Below, one piece after another: positions 25,610-34,559 of a stretch of 64,000 nt of DNA (position 1 is its first letter; each line of letters starts with the position of its first letter). Source of the DNA: Clostridiales bacterium UBA4039. GTDB lineage: Bacteria; Bacillota; Clostridia; Lachnospirales; Vallitaleaceae. The DNA lies in NCBI GenBank assembly GCA_002382805.1, contig DGAD01000032.1:65354-129353 (forward strand). The letters run 5' to 3'. The notes beneath the pieces were generated by a model. The model ran no database searches. It saw nothing but the letters and a program-made list of their open reading frames with translations, and was not told where the DNA came from. The position numbers were made by a program, and so were the translations under genes.

Positions 25610-26013
25610 AACTCTTTTTGTCCTATCAGATTCTGCCAATAATTGGTGGAATGTATTTGATAGCTTTTATTATTGTTATTGTTGGTTTTAAGTATGCAGG
25701 AGTAAAAAGACGTAAAGATGTAATTATGCGAAGTGGGTTGATGCATGGAACCTACATTTTTTTAAGCCATGCGTTAGGACTTATGCTCTACAGTACGGTG
25801 TTGTTATGCATTCATGCATACGGGTTAAGGTTTGACTATGTACATAATGTAACCCTTACAATAATATCGATGCTATGTGCGGTAGTGATTTACATGATGC
25901 TGACAAAGTATCTGTGGCTTCGTATTGCTCTGTCAAAAAAAGAGGCGAATAGGTTGATTGTATACGCATTAGTGTTTGTTACTCCCTGGTATTTTATTTT
26001 GAACTTCCTTTAG
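25594..26013 (+). CDS. Four-helix membrane protein of unknown function
   Basis: A 139-residue protein with four hydrophobic segments (about 8-32, 48-72, 82-104, 118-137) and a basic loop AGVKRRKDVIMR. No family is recognised. AAGGAGG at the end of the regulator gene provides its ribosome site, and it starts inside that gene, so translation is coupled. The pairing suggests it may be the output of the lysine-less MocR regulator (inference). Confidence 0.75.
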   Translation: MPATLELFLSYQILPIIGGMYLIAFIIVIVGFKYAGVKRRKDVIMRSGLMHGTYIFLSHALGLMLYSTVLLCIHAYGLRFDYVHNVTLTIISMLCAVVIYMMLTKYLWLRIALSKKEANRLIVYALVFVTPWYFILNFL

Positions 26014-26028
26014 AATTTATGTTATAAT
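25999..26028 (+). promoter_or_regulatory. Promoter of the pseudo-receiver to era operon
   Basis: TTGAAC 25999-26004, 18-base spacer, TATAAT 26023-26028. The -35 lies in the last codons of the membrane protein gene before it. Confidence 0.7.
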
Positions 26029-26060
26029 AGACAAAGACAAAATGGATAGGAGTATCTCTT

Positions 26061-26513
26061 ATGGAAAAGAAAGCATTGTTGATTAATGATTCAAAGTTTG
26101 AAAGCTTAATATTAAAGGACATGCTTCAAAAAATGGGATTTGAAGTGGAGATAGCGGATGAATATGAGGCGCTTTATGCAATTGAACGTGATGAACCCAA
26201 TGTTGTTATTGTGAACTATATTATGCAACAAACGCGTGGAGACAAACTCATTCAACTCATAAAAGCTGGAATGCCGCATATTAAATGTGTACTTTCTTCG
26301 AGTAATCCCATTCATAAGTCCGATTTTTCGGGAGACTATATTGATGGCGTACTACAAACCCCGGCATCAATGTTCTTACTTGAGAGTGTCATAAAAAAAA
26401 TTCTACGTGACCCTGAACCGGCAGATGAAACCCTGTGTATACATTGTCATAAGGATTTATCTCAATTTGATGCAGCCATCACTTTTTGCCCATTTTGCGG
26501 GGCGCAAATATAA
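26061..26513 (+). CDS. Pseudo-receiver domain with C-terminal zinc ribbon
   Basis: A 150-residue protein. Residues 1-115 have the receiver fold pattern (ALLINDSKFESLILKDMLQKMG) but the phospho-acceptor position is N52 (VIVNYIM) and the conserved lysine is Q99 (VLQTPAS). It is therefore unlikely to be phosphorylated in the usual way. Residues 124-150 form a zinc ribbon with C126, C129, C143 and C146 (CIHC and CPFC). It may act as a constitutive or protein-binding adaptor. A run of genes follows in the same direction, an HD hydrolase ten bases on. Function unknown. Confidence 0.85.
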   Translation: MEKKALLINDSKFESLILKDMLQKMGFEVEIADEYEALYAIERDEPNVVIVNYIMQQTRGDKLIQLIKAGMPHIKCVLSSSNPIHKSDFSGDYIDGVLQTPASMFLLESVIKKILRDPEPADETLCIHCHKDLSQFDAAITFCPFCGAQI

Positions 26514-26523
26514 AGGAGTATAT

Positions 26524-27117
26524 ATGCCAAAAGACATAAATCGACTGAAACAACAAATGGACTTTATTATAGAAATAGACAAATTAAAAGCAGTGTTTCG
26601 ACAAAGCTATCTTGCCGATGGCACGCGAAAGGAAAATGATCCTGAGCATTCTTGGCATTTGGCTATGATGGCGATAATACTAAGTGAATATGCAAATGTA
26701 GAAGTAGATGTTTTAACAGTGGTTAAGATGGTGCTGATACATGATATTGTTGAAATTGATGCAGGTGATACCTATGCATATGATGAAAAAGGGCACGAAC
26801 TTAAGCTGTTAAAAGAGCGAGAGGCTGCAAAACGTATTTTTGGCTTGTTGCCAAAAGAACAAGGTCAAGAATATGAACGATTATGGGAAACTTTTGAACA
26901 AAAACAGACACCTGAAGCAAAATTTGCTGCGGCGATTGATCGAGTGCAACCTATTTTGCTCAACTATTTATCGAAAGGTAAGGCCTGGCTTGAACATGGA
27001 ATATATAAGGAACAGGTTATAGACTATAATAAACATGCCGCTGAAGGCAGTTTATCTATATGGGAATATATAAAGAACATTATTGATGAAGCCTATGCTG
27101 AGGGATATCTTAGGTAG
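26524..27117 (+). CDS. HD-domain hydrolase, YfbR/HDDC2-like
   Basis: A 197-residue phosphohydrolase-like protein. Metal-binding residues are visible as PEHSWHLAMMA (first histidine), VLIHDIVEIDAGD (HD pair) and a later aspartate in FAAAIDRVQP. This layout matches the HD_3 group, which includes 5'-nucleotidase YfbR and HDDC2. The substrate is probably a nucleoside monophosphate but is not shown. ATG 26524 is chosen because AAAGGAG is seven bases upstream; the frame continues upstream without a site. It starts ten bases after the pseudo-receiver gene. Confidence 0.85.
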   Translation: MPKDINRLKQQMDFIIEIDKLKAVFRQSYLADGTRKENDPEHSWHLAMMAIILSEYANVEVDVLTVVKMVLIHDIVEIDAGDTYAYDEKGHELKLLKEREAAKRIFGLLPKEQGQEYERLWETFEQKQTPEAKFAAAIDRVQPILLNYLSKGKAWLEHGIYKEQVIDYNKHAAEGSLSIWEYIKNIIDEAYAEGYLR

Positions 27118-27146
27118 CAGTGTAAGTATGTATGGAGGAAAAAAGA

Positions 27147-30100
27147 ATGAATAAGATTCATATTGGATTAGATGTTGGTTCAACAACTGTTAAAGTTGTC
27201 ATACTCAATGAAAGATGTGACATGATTTATAGTAAATACAAGCGCCATTATTCGGATATTCGGGCAACAGTATTTTCTTTAATCCAAAGCATCAACCGAC
27301 ATTTTCCTGGACATGAATGTACAATTAAAGTAACAGGATCGGGAGGATTAGGCATTTCCAAATGGTTATCTATTCCGTTTATACAAGAAGTGGTAGCATG
27401 CTCTAAGACTGTTGAACGCATTATTCCCAAAACGGATGTTGCGATTGAGTTAGGCGGAGAAGATGCCAAGATTACCTATTTTGAAGGAACATCTATTGAT
27501 CAACGAATGAATGGTACCTGTGCTGGTGGGACAGGTGCATTTATAGACCAGATGGCGTCGCTTTTAGAGACGGATGCTTCTGGATTAAATGAATTAGCCA
27601 AAAAACATCAAGTAATTCATCCCATTGCGGCTCGCTGTGGCGTTTTTGCAAAGACAGATGTACAGCCGCTACTGAATGAAGGTGCAGCAAAAGAAGATAT
27701 TGCTGCATCAATCTTTCAAGCGGTAGTTAATCAAACCATAAGTGGTTTGGCGTGTGGAAAGCCGATTCGCGGTAATGTAGCATTTCTAGGCGGTCCTCTT
27801 TACTTCTTGTCGGAGTTGCGCCAACGCTTTGTTGAAACATTAAAACTAAAAAAAGAGCAAATTATGTTTCCTGAACATCCACAGTTGTTTGTAGCTATAG
27901 GTGCATCATTAGAATCTTTTTCACAAGATTCTATCAATGTTAAAACCCTTATAGAGCGATGTGAAGACCTCTCAGCTTCTGAAGCAAGCGAAGTAGCACG
28001 GCTAGACGCGTTATTTTTGTCAGATGAAGAACTTGAAGCGTTTTTGGTGCGTCATGAAAAAGCCAAAGTAAAAAAAGCTGAGCTTAAAGACTATGAAGGT
28101 CCTATATATCTAGGAATTGATGCAGGCTCAACAACGACAAAAATGGTTTTAATGGGAGAAAACCATGAAATATTATATTCGTTTTATGGGAGTAACCGTG
28201 GTAAGCCCTTGAATTTGATTGCAGATGTATTGCGGGAGATATACCATCAAATGCCGGATAAGGCGTATATTGCAAAAAGTACGATTACAGGTTATGGGGA
28301 AGCGCTGATAAAAGAAGCGCTCAAAATTGACATAGGTGAGATTGAAACTATTGCGCACTATAAAGCGGCAAATCACTTTTTACCTGGTGTCGAATTTATT
28401 TTAGACATTGGCGGACAAGATATGAAGTGTCTTCGTGTTAAAAATGGTGTCATTGATGATATCTTATTAAATGAAGCATGTTCCTCAGGATGTGGGTCCT
28501 TTTTAGAGACCTTCTCCAGTTCATTAAATCTAAAAATAGAAGATTTTGCTAAAGCGGCGTTGGATTCTCGGCGCCCGGTTGATTTAGGTTCAAGGTGTAC
28601 AGTATTTATGAACTCAAGGGTTAAACAGGCTCAAAAAGAAGGCGCAACTGTTGGGGACATATCCGCAGGATTGTCGTATTCAGTAATAAAAAATGCTATT
28701 CAAAAAGTAATCAAAATCAGAGATCCAGAAGCAATGGGAAGTAAGATCATTGTTCAAGGAGGAACTTTTTATAATAATGCTGTATTAAGGGCGTTTGAAA
28801 AAGTGAGTGGCAGAGAAGTCGTTCGACCGGATATCGCCGGAATTATGGGGGCTTATGGCGCGGCTATTATTTCAAAAGAACGATGTGAAGCGGGAGAACG
28901 TTCATCATTGCTTTCCTTAGAACAGATGGAAGCTTTCGAATTTTCTACAGATATGGATCGATGTCAATTGTGCTCAAATCAATGCCTATTGACCATATCC
29001 ACATTTAATGATGGTCGTCGTTTTGTATCAGGGAATCGATGTGAACGTGGAGCTGGAATTACAAAGCCGAATAATGAAAAAATGCCGAACTTATATGATG
29101 AAAAATATAAGCGAATATTTAGTTATAAGTCACTTCCTCTAAAGGATGCTGTACGAGGGGAGATTGGTATTCCAAGAGTACTTAACATGTATGAGAATTA
29201 TCCGTTTTGGCATACATTTTTTACAGAGCTTGGATATCGTGTTGTATTATCGCCAAAGTCTTCCAAAAAAATATATGAAGAAGGGATTGAGACGATTCCA
29301 TCAGAATCCGTGTGCTATCCTGCAAAAATTGTTCATGGCCATATTATGCATCTTATTGGAAAAAATATTAAAACAATATTTTATCCCTCAGTGGCTTATG
29401 AAGAAAAAGAAGTACATCAAGCAGATAACCATTATAACTGCCCAATTGTTACATCTTATCCAGAGACAATCAAACATAATACTGATGCGATTGTCCAAGG
29501 AGATGTTCGCTTGATTCAACCTTTCTTAGCTTTGGATACAAAGAAAAATATCGTTAAAGGTTTGATGGAGGCGTTTTCACAAGACCAATTAACTCAAGAA
29601 GAAATTGAACGCGCGGTAGATAAAGCATGGGCTGAAAAAGAAGTCGTAAAGGCAGATATACGCCGACGAGGTGAAGAAGTCGTAAAAGAGCTTCAAAAAA
29701 TGGGTCGTCGAGGCATTGTCTTGGCGGGTCGTCCATATCATGTTGATCCAGAGATTAATCATGGATTAACCAACATTATTACCGACCTAGGTATGGGCAT
29801 CTTAACAGAAGATAGTATTGCTCACTTGGCTGCGCCCAAACGTCCGCTTCGGGTTCTTGATCAATGGTCGTATCATACACGCTTATATCATGCGGCAGAG
29901 TATGTTGGACGTACACCGGGACTTGAACTAGTCCAGCTGACTTCCTTTGGATGTGGTGTCGATGCAGTAACCAGTGACCAGGTCCATGAAATCCTTGAAG
30001 AACATGGTAAGCTATATACGTTGATAAAGATTGATGAAGGTAACAATCTTGGAGCCATTCGTATTCGTATGCGTTCGCTTAAAGCTGCGCTTGATGAAAA

Positions 30101-31439
30101 AGAGAAGTCTGGAAAAGAGATACAAAAAAAACCAAGAGTTGAAAATCGACTAGTCTTTACCAAAGAACACCGAAAAACACACACGATTTTGGCGCCTCAG
30201 ATGTCGCCGCTGCATTTTGAATTCTATCAAGTAGGCTTACGTGAATTGGGTTACAATGTAGTGGTGCTTCCACAGGTTGATTATAAAGCTATTGACACGG
30301 GATTAAAGTATGTCAATAATGATGCATGTTATCCCTCAATTCTTGTAACCGGTCAAATTGTATCTGCACTGCTTAGTGGAGAATATGACTTAAACAACAC
30401 GTCAGTCTTTATTACACAGACAGGCGGAGGTTGTCGAGCATCAAACTATATTGGCTTTATTCGTAAGGCATTAACAGATGCCAATATTTTTACAGTTCCA
30501 GTGGTTTCGGTCAATACAGTTGGTCTGGAAAAACATCCGGGACTTGAAATGAATTATCGATTTGTCAAGACAGCGCTGATGGCAACGGTATTTGGAGATT
30601 TATTTATGCGGGTAACGCAAAAAATGCGCCCATATGAAATCAATGAAGGACAAACGATGCAAGTCTATGAACACTATCGACAAAAGGCCTTTGAGGTTCT
30701 TCGTCGAGGACGAATGGGAGAATATAAAAAGCTAATTGGTGAAATTGTCGAAGCATTTGATCAAATTCCAATTCATCCTATCGTCAAGCCTAAGGTTGGG
30801 ATTGTCGGCGAGATACTCGTTAAATATCATCCGACAGGAAATAATCAGTTGGCAAAGGTATTAGAAGAAGAAGGGGCAGAAGTAAGTGTTCCTGACCTTA
30901 TGGACTTTTTCTTGTATTCGGCTTATAATGCGAAGTTTAAATATGAAAAACTTAATGCATCACGTAAACAATGGATCGGAAATAAAATTGCGATAGAAGT
31001 TATTGAATTTTTCCGTTCATCGATGAAAAAGGCATTGTCCAATAGTAAGAACTTCAGAGCTCCAACGCGTATAGAAGAAAAAGCTAAGTTAGCTGGTAAG
31101 TTGATCTCGTTAGGTAATCAAACAGGTGAAGGATGGTTTTTGACAGGCGAGATGATAGAGCTTGTTGAACATGGAGTTGAAAACATTGTTTGTGTGCAAC
31201 CATTTGCATGTTTACCTAACCATGTTGTTGGTAAATCAATGATTAAACCCATTCGAAAAGAGTACCCCTATGCAAATATTGCAGCGATTGACTATGATCC
31301 AGGGGCAAGTGAAGTAAATCAATTAAATAGAATTAAGCTGATGTTAAGTGTTGCCTTTAGTAACTTGGAGAAAAAAACAGGGACGGTTACTATGGCGTAT
31401 CCAAAAAAACACGAGCTTAACGATGAAAATTTGGCATAA
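27147..31439 (+). CDS. Giant 2-hydroxyacyl-CoA dehydratase activase-like protein
   Basis: A 1430-residue cytoplasmic protein with two BadF/BcrA-type ATPase domains (about 1-255 with DVGSTTVKVVIL and GTCAGGTGAFIDQ; about 315-575 with DAGSTTTKMVL and EACSSGCGSFLETF), a cysteine-rich joint (CQLCSNQCLLTI), a DUF2229 region (about 645-880) and a C-terminal part like the dehydratase D component. The two cysteines, one in each ATPase motif, could hold a [4Fe-4S] cluster. Activases of this type drive ATP-dependent electron transfer; this fused, long form occurs in many Clostridia and its partner is unclear. ATG 27147 is preferred to ATG 27132 because GGAGG lies eight bases upstream of it. Confidence 0.9.
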   Translation: MNKIHIGLDVGSTTVKVVILNERCDMIYSKYKRHYSDIRATVFSLIQSINRHFPGHECTIKVTGSGGLGISKWLSIPFIQEVVACSKTVERIIPKTDVAIELGGEDAKITYFEGTSIDQRMNGTCAGGTGAFIDQMASLLETDASGLNELAKKHQVIHPIAARCGVFAKTDVQPLLNEGAAKEDIAASIFQAVVNQTISGLACGKPIRGNVAFLGGPLYFLSELRQRFVETLKLKKEQIMFPEHPQLFVAIGASLESFSQDSINVKTLIERCEDLSASEASEVARLDALFLSDEELEAFLVRHEKAKVKKAELKDYEGPIYLGIDAGSTTTKMVLMGENHEILYSFYGSNRGKPLNLIADVLREIYHQMPDKAYIAKSTITGYGEALIKEALKIDIGEIETIAHYKAANHFLPGVEFILDIGGQDMKCLRVKNGVIDDILLNEACSSGCGSFLETFSSSLNLKIEDFAKAALDSRRPVDLGSRCTVFMNSRVKQAQKEGATVGDISAGLSYSVIKNAIQKVIKIRDPEAMGSKIIVQGGTFYNNAVLRAFEKVSGREVVRPDIAGIMGAYGAAIISKERCEAGERSSLLSLEQMEAFEFSTDMDRCQLCSNQCLLTISTFNDGRRFVSGNRCERGAGITKPNNEKMPNLYDEKYKRIFSYKSLPLKDAVRGEIGIPRVLNMYENYPFWHTFFTELGYRVVLSPKSSKKIYEEGIETIPSESVCYPAKIVHGHIMHLIGKNIKTIFYPSVAYEEKEVHQADNHYNCPIVTSYPETIKHNTDAIVQGDVRLIQPFLALDTKKNIVKGLMEAFSQDQLTQEEIERAVDKAWAEKEVVKADIRRRGEEVVKELQKMGRRGIVLAGRPYHVDPEINHGLTNIITDLGMGILTEDSIAHLAAPKRPLRVLDQWSYHTRLYHAAEYVGRTPGLELVQLTSFGCGVDAVTSDQVHEILEEHGKLYTLIKIDEGNNLGAIRIRMRSLKAALDEKEKSGKEIQKKPRVENRLVFTKEHRKTHTILAPQMSPLHFEFYQVGLRELGYNVVVLPQVDYKAIDTGLKYVNNDACYPSILVTGQIVSALLSGEYDLNNTSVFITQTGGGCRASNYIGFIRKALTDANIFTVPVVSVNTVGLEKHPGLEMNYRFVKTALMATVFGDLFMRVTQKMRPYEINEGQTMQVYEHYRQKAFEVLRRGRMGEYKKLIGEIVEAFDQIPIHPIVKPKVGIVGEILVKYHPTGNNQLAKVLEEEGAEVSVPDLMDFFLYSAYNAKFKYEKLNASRKQWIGNKIAIEVIEFFRSSMKKALSNSKNFRAPTRIEEKAKLAGKLISLGNQTGEGWFLTGEMIELVEHGVENIVCVQPFACLPNHVVGKSMIKPIRKEYPYANIAAIDYDPGASEVNQLNRIKLMLSVAFSNLEKKTGTVTMAYPKKHELNDENLA

Positions 31440-31452
31440 GAGAGGAAAAACT

Positions 31453-32346
31453 ATGTTTAAATCTGGTTTTGTAACAATTATAGGACGTCCGAATGTAGGA
31501 AAGTCAACCTTAATGAATCATTTTATTGGAAAAAAAGTGGCAATTATGTCAAATAAACCACAGACGACCAGAAATCGTATTCAAACTATATTAACAACGC
31601 AAAAGGAACAAATTGTTTTTATTGATACACCGGGAATACATAAACCCAAACATAAACTTGGGGAGCACATGAATCAGATGGCGTTATCAACATTTTCAGA
31701 AGTTGATGCCGTGTTATGGCTGGTTGAACCGGATCGAACAGTGGGTGCAGGAGATTTATTTATTATTGAACAACTTAAGGCAATAAAAACACCTGTAATC
31801 TTGGTAATTAATAAGATGGATTTGATTCCTAAAAATGAGATTTTACTTGTTATTGATGCATACCGTCAATTATATGCATTTGATGATATTGTTCCTGTGT
31901 CGGCATTAAAGGGAGAAAATTCTGAGGCGGTTCTAGATGCGGTCAGAAAACACCTGATTGAAGGTCCGATGTTTTTCCCGGAAGGCATGGTCACAGACCA
32001 ACCGGAAAAACAATTGGTTGCAGAATTGATTCGAGAAAAAACTTTGTATTTTCTAAAAGAAGAGGTGCCTCATGGAGTCGCTGTTGTTGTAGAGTCTTTT
32101 GAGGATGATGAAGAACTAGGTCGACTTAATATTCATGCGACGATTATTTGTGAAAAAAAATCCCACAAACCAATTATTTTAGGTAAGCAAGGGCAGATGA
32201 TTAAAAAAATTGGAACCAGGGCGCGAAAAGATATTCAAAATTTATTAGGAACAAAAGTGCACTTGGAATTATGGGTAAAAGTAAAAGACAATTGGAGAGA
32301 CAGCGAATTTCACTTGAAGAATTATGGCTATGATCAATACCAATAA
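31453..32346 (+). CDS. era: GTPase Era
   Basis: Essential GTPase that binds the 3' end of 16S rRNA and aids 30S maturation, 297 residues. The G motifs are GRPNVGKST, DTPG and NKMD, and the C-terminal KH domain has ILGKQGQMIKKIG. ATG 31453 follows AGAGGAAAAAC, two codons after the end of the activase gene; the frame is open further upstream without a ribosome site. Its usual neighbours (ybeY, recO, cdd) are absent here. Confidence 0.96.
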   Translation: MFKSGFVTIIGRPNVGKSTLMNHFIGKKVAIMSNKPQTTRNRIQTILTTQKEQIVFIDTPGIHKPKHKLGEHMNQMALSTFSEVDAVLWLVEPDRTVGAGDLFIIEQLKAIKTPVILVINKMDLIPKNEILLVIDAYRQLYAFDDIVPVSALKGENSEAVLDAVRKHLIEGPMFFPEGMVTDQPEKQLVAELIREKTLYFLKEEVPHGVAVVVESFEDDEELGRLNIHATIICEKKSHKPIILGKQGQMIKKIGTRARKDIQNLLGTKVHLELWVKVKDNWRDSEFHLKNYGYDQYQ

Positions 32347-32363
32347 AATAAGATGAGGTTGCC

Positions 32364-33896
32364 ATGGAAGAAACAAGAGAACGATTTACGTATCAATTTT
32401 ATTTAAAATACTCAAAATCGCCCAAAGAAAAGCTGCAGGAGGTACTTGAAATCTATGGACATAAACCGGAACATCATGAAGTAATTAATCAAGTTGCGTA
32501 TTGTTATTATTATTGTAATGATTTTTTCAATGCGTTGGATTTTGTGCTCAAAGGCCTAAATCTCTCAGAACATAAAAAAGAATTTGAAGAAAATTATTAT
32601 ACACTAAGTTTAGCTGGTGATATATATAGGAAGCTAGGAATTAGTGAGTCAAGTGTTTACTATTATATGGAAGCACTGAAAAATCCTATGGAGTATGATG
32701 TGGAACAAAAGCGCTGTGACTTGTTGAGGAAGATGTCAATGGTATATATTGAAATCCGTGCGATGGATATCGCGATGGACTATGCTGTTGAAGCGCTTCA
32801 ACTTGCGGAACTATTAGGAGACGAGATTCTTATTGGAAATGCTAATTTGATTTTGTGCCGGATTTCTATGGCTAGACGTCTGTATGACAAGGCGCTAAAA
32901 TACGGGCTCAAATCAATGGAAGTCTTTAAAGATGTTGACTATAAAAAAGGGCTGGTTCTTGTTTATCTAGAAATAGCATCTATTTATGAGCGTACGAATA
33001 GTTGTGCTTTGTCAAAAGAATTTTATGAACGTGCGCTAGAGCTAGCCGGAGATATTCAATATAATGAAGGTCGAATTTATGGAAAATGCCTTGTTGGAAA
33101 ATTATTATTAAAAGAGAGGCAAATCAAACAAGCGCTTGAAGTTTTTGAGTCGGCATTAAATATTGCTAGAAAATATAATATTCAAAAGCACAAAGTCGAG
33201 TTATATTATGCGATGGCAGAAGCTTACTCAGATATTCAAGAGTTTGAATTAGCCTATAATGCATATAAAACAGGAACTGAACTTCAACAGTATTTCACAG
33301 CTGAAAGTAACAAGGAAAAAATATATCGATTGCAAAATGAATATAATCTCTATATTAAAGAACGTGAATTGGCGGAGTATGTTGAGCAATATCAAAGCTT
33401 AGAACGCGTTAACAAAAAGTTGTCGCAAGAAGTACAATGTGATGCGCTAACGGGGTTATTGAATCGACGCGGCATTAAAAAGACATTTGGCGATTTGGAA
33501 TATAATGGACGCCATATATTGGTTTTGTCCGATATTGATGATTTTAAATTGATCAATGATGAATATGGACATCCCTGTGGTGATGAAATCCTTAAACAAT
33601 TAGCGGAAATTTTAAAGAAGAGTCTAAAAAAAGGATATCGTGTATCGCGCTGGGGAGGAGAAGAGTTTTTGATTGTCCTACCGGAGACGACAATGGAGGA
33701 AGCAATTGCTTATGTAAAATTCCTTCGTGAGCGTGTGTTAAAAGCTTTGTTTAGGTATAAGGACATACAGCTTAAGATTACGATGACATTTGGATTGGCA
33801 CCGCTGGTGGGTGAGTTTGATTCAAGTATAAACTTGGCGGACCAACGCCTATATAAAGGCAAAAAAGAAGGTAAAAATCAAGCAGTATTCAGTTAA
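32364..33896 (+). CDS. TPR-repeat diguanylate cyclase
   Basis: A 510-residue cytoplasmic protein. Residues 1-320 are tetratricopeptide repeats, followed by a short coiled coil (about 322-360) and a GGDEF domain (about 365-510). The active-site motif is GGEEF at residues 431-435 (SRWGGEEFLIV), with DALTGLLNRRG and the metal site LSDIDDFKLIND. It should make cyclic di-GMP. The usual I-site RxxD five residues upstream is missing (KKGYRVSRW), so product inhibition by that site is unlikely. No membrane segment. The TPR array points to control by a protein or peptide partner (inference). Starts 17 bases after era. Confidence 0.92.
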   Translation: MEETRERFTYQFYLKYSKSPKEKLQEVLEIYGHKPEHHEVINQVAYCYYYCNDFFNALDFVLKGLNLSEHKKEFEENYYTLSLAGDIYRKLGISESSVYYYMEALKNPMEYDVEQKRCDLLRKMSMVYIEIRAMDIAMDYAVEALQLAELLGDEILIGNANLILCRISMARRLYDKALKYGLKSMEVFKDVDYKKGLVLVYLEIASIYERTNSCALSKEFYERALELAGDIQYNEGRIYGKCLVGKLLLKERQIKQALEVFESALNIARKYNIQKHKVELYYAMAEAYSDIQEFELAYNAYKTGTELQQYFTAESNKEKIYRLQNEYNLYIKERELAEYVEQYQSLERVNKKLSQEVQCDALTGLLNRRGIKKTFGDLEYNGRHILVLSDIDDFKLINDEYGHPCGDEILKQLAEILKKSLKKGYRVSRWGGEEFLIVLPETTMEEAIAYVKFLRERVLKALFRYKDIQLKITMTFGLAPLVGEFDSSINLADQRLYKGKKEGKNQAVFS

Positions 33897-33918
33897 GCTG
33901 AATACTGCTTGATTTTTT
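33876..33918. terminator. Terminator after the TPR-GGDEF gene
   Basis: AATCAAGCAGTATTCAG / CTGAATACTGCTTGATT, a perfect 17-base stem, followed by T-run; A-run on the other side may serve the convergent cyclophilin gene. The stop codon lies in the loop. Confidence 0.9.
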
Positions 33919-33961
33919 AGGCTATAGCAGGTCGCTATAGGATGTCTTATAGCTAGATAGC

Positions 33962-34486
33962 TTAAGCTTTAATAGGTGCATCATAATCAACACCTTGTGT
34001 ATCAACAGTGACCTTAGTCATAACTTGAGGCTCATGAGGTTGATCGTTTGCATTGCGAGGGCTGTTAACAATAGCATCGCAAATATCAAGTCCCTCAATA
34101 ACTTTTCCAAAGGAAGCATACTGACCATCAAGATGTGGTGAGTCTTTTACCATTAAGAAAAATTGAGAACCGGCTGAGTTAGGATTCATCGCTCGAGCCA
34201 TAGACAATACGCCGCGTGTGTGTTTGAGTGGATTGTCAAATCCATTGCCCTTAAATTCTCCCTGTATACAATAACCAGGACCACCCATTCCGGTTCCGTC
34301 AGGACAGCCGCCTTGAATCATAAAACCGGGAATAACTCGGTGAAATGTTAGACCGTCATAGAAGCCTTTTTTTATCAATGTGATAAAATTATTCACTGTA
34401 TTTGGTGCGATTTCAGGATATAGTTCTACTTGTATGATACCATCACGATTGGTTTCAATCGTTACAATAGGGTTGTTTTTTTCCAT
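33962..34486 (-). CDS. Peptidyl-prolyl cis-trans isomerase, cyclophilin type
   Basis: Cytoplasmic foldase of 174 residues without a signal peptide. It has the cyclophilin core FHRVIPGFMIQGG (active-site R and F), GVLSMARAMNPNSAGSQFF and the short bacterial loops. It catalyses proline isomerisation during folding. GAAAGGAGA precedes ATG 34486 on the minus strand. Monocistronic. Confidence 0.94.
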   Translation of the reverse strand: MEKNNPIVTIETNRDGIIQVELYPEIAPNTVNNFITLIKKGFYDGLTFHRVIPGFMIQGGCPDGTGMGGPGYCIQGEFKGNGFDNPLKHTRGVLSMARAMNPNSAGSQFFLMVKDSPHLDGQYASFGKVIEGLDICDAIVNSPRNANDQPHEPQVMTKVTVDTQGVDYDAPIKA

Positions 34487-34517
34487 AATAATCTCCTTTC
34501 AATAACAATACGTGAGT

Positions 34518-34546
34518 ATTATATCATATAGTGTATATGTTGTCAT
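34518..34546 (-). promoter_or_regulatory. Promoter of the cyclophilin gene
   Basis: Minus strand ATGACA (34546-34541), 17-base spacer, TATAAT (34523-34518). Confidence 0.7.
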
Positions 34547-34559
34547 TAGTATTGGAATC

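Noticed and set aside
33922..33940. CTATAGC / GCTATAG inverted repeat after the TPR-GGDEF terminator as a second terminator
   Set aside because: The stem is only seven bases and AT-rich, with no T-run in either direction; the hairpin before it is sufficient.
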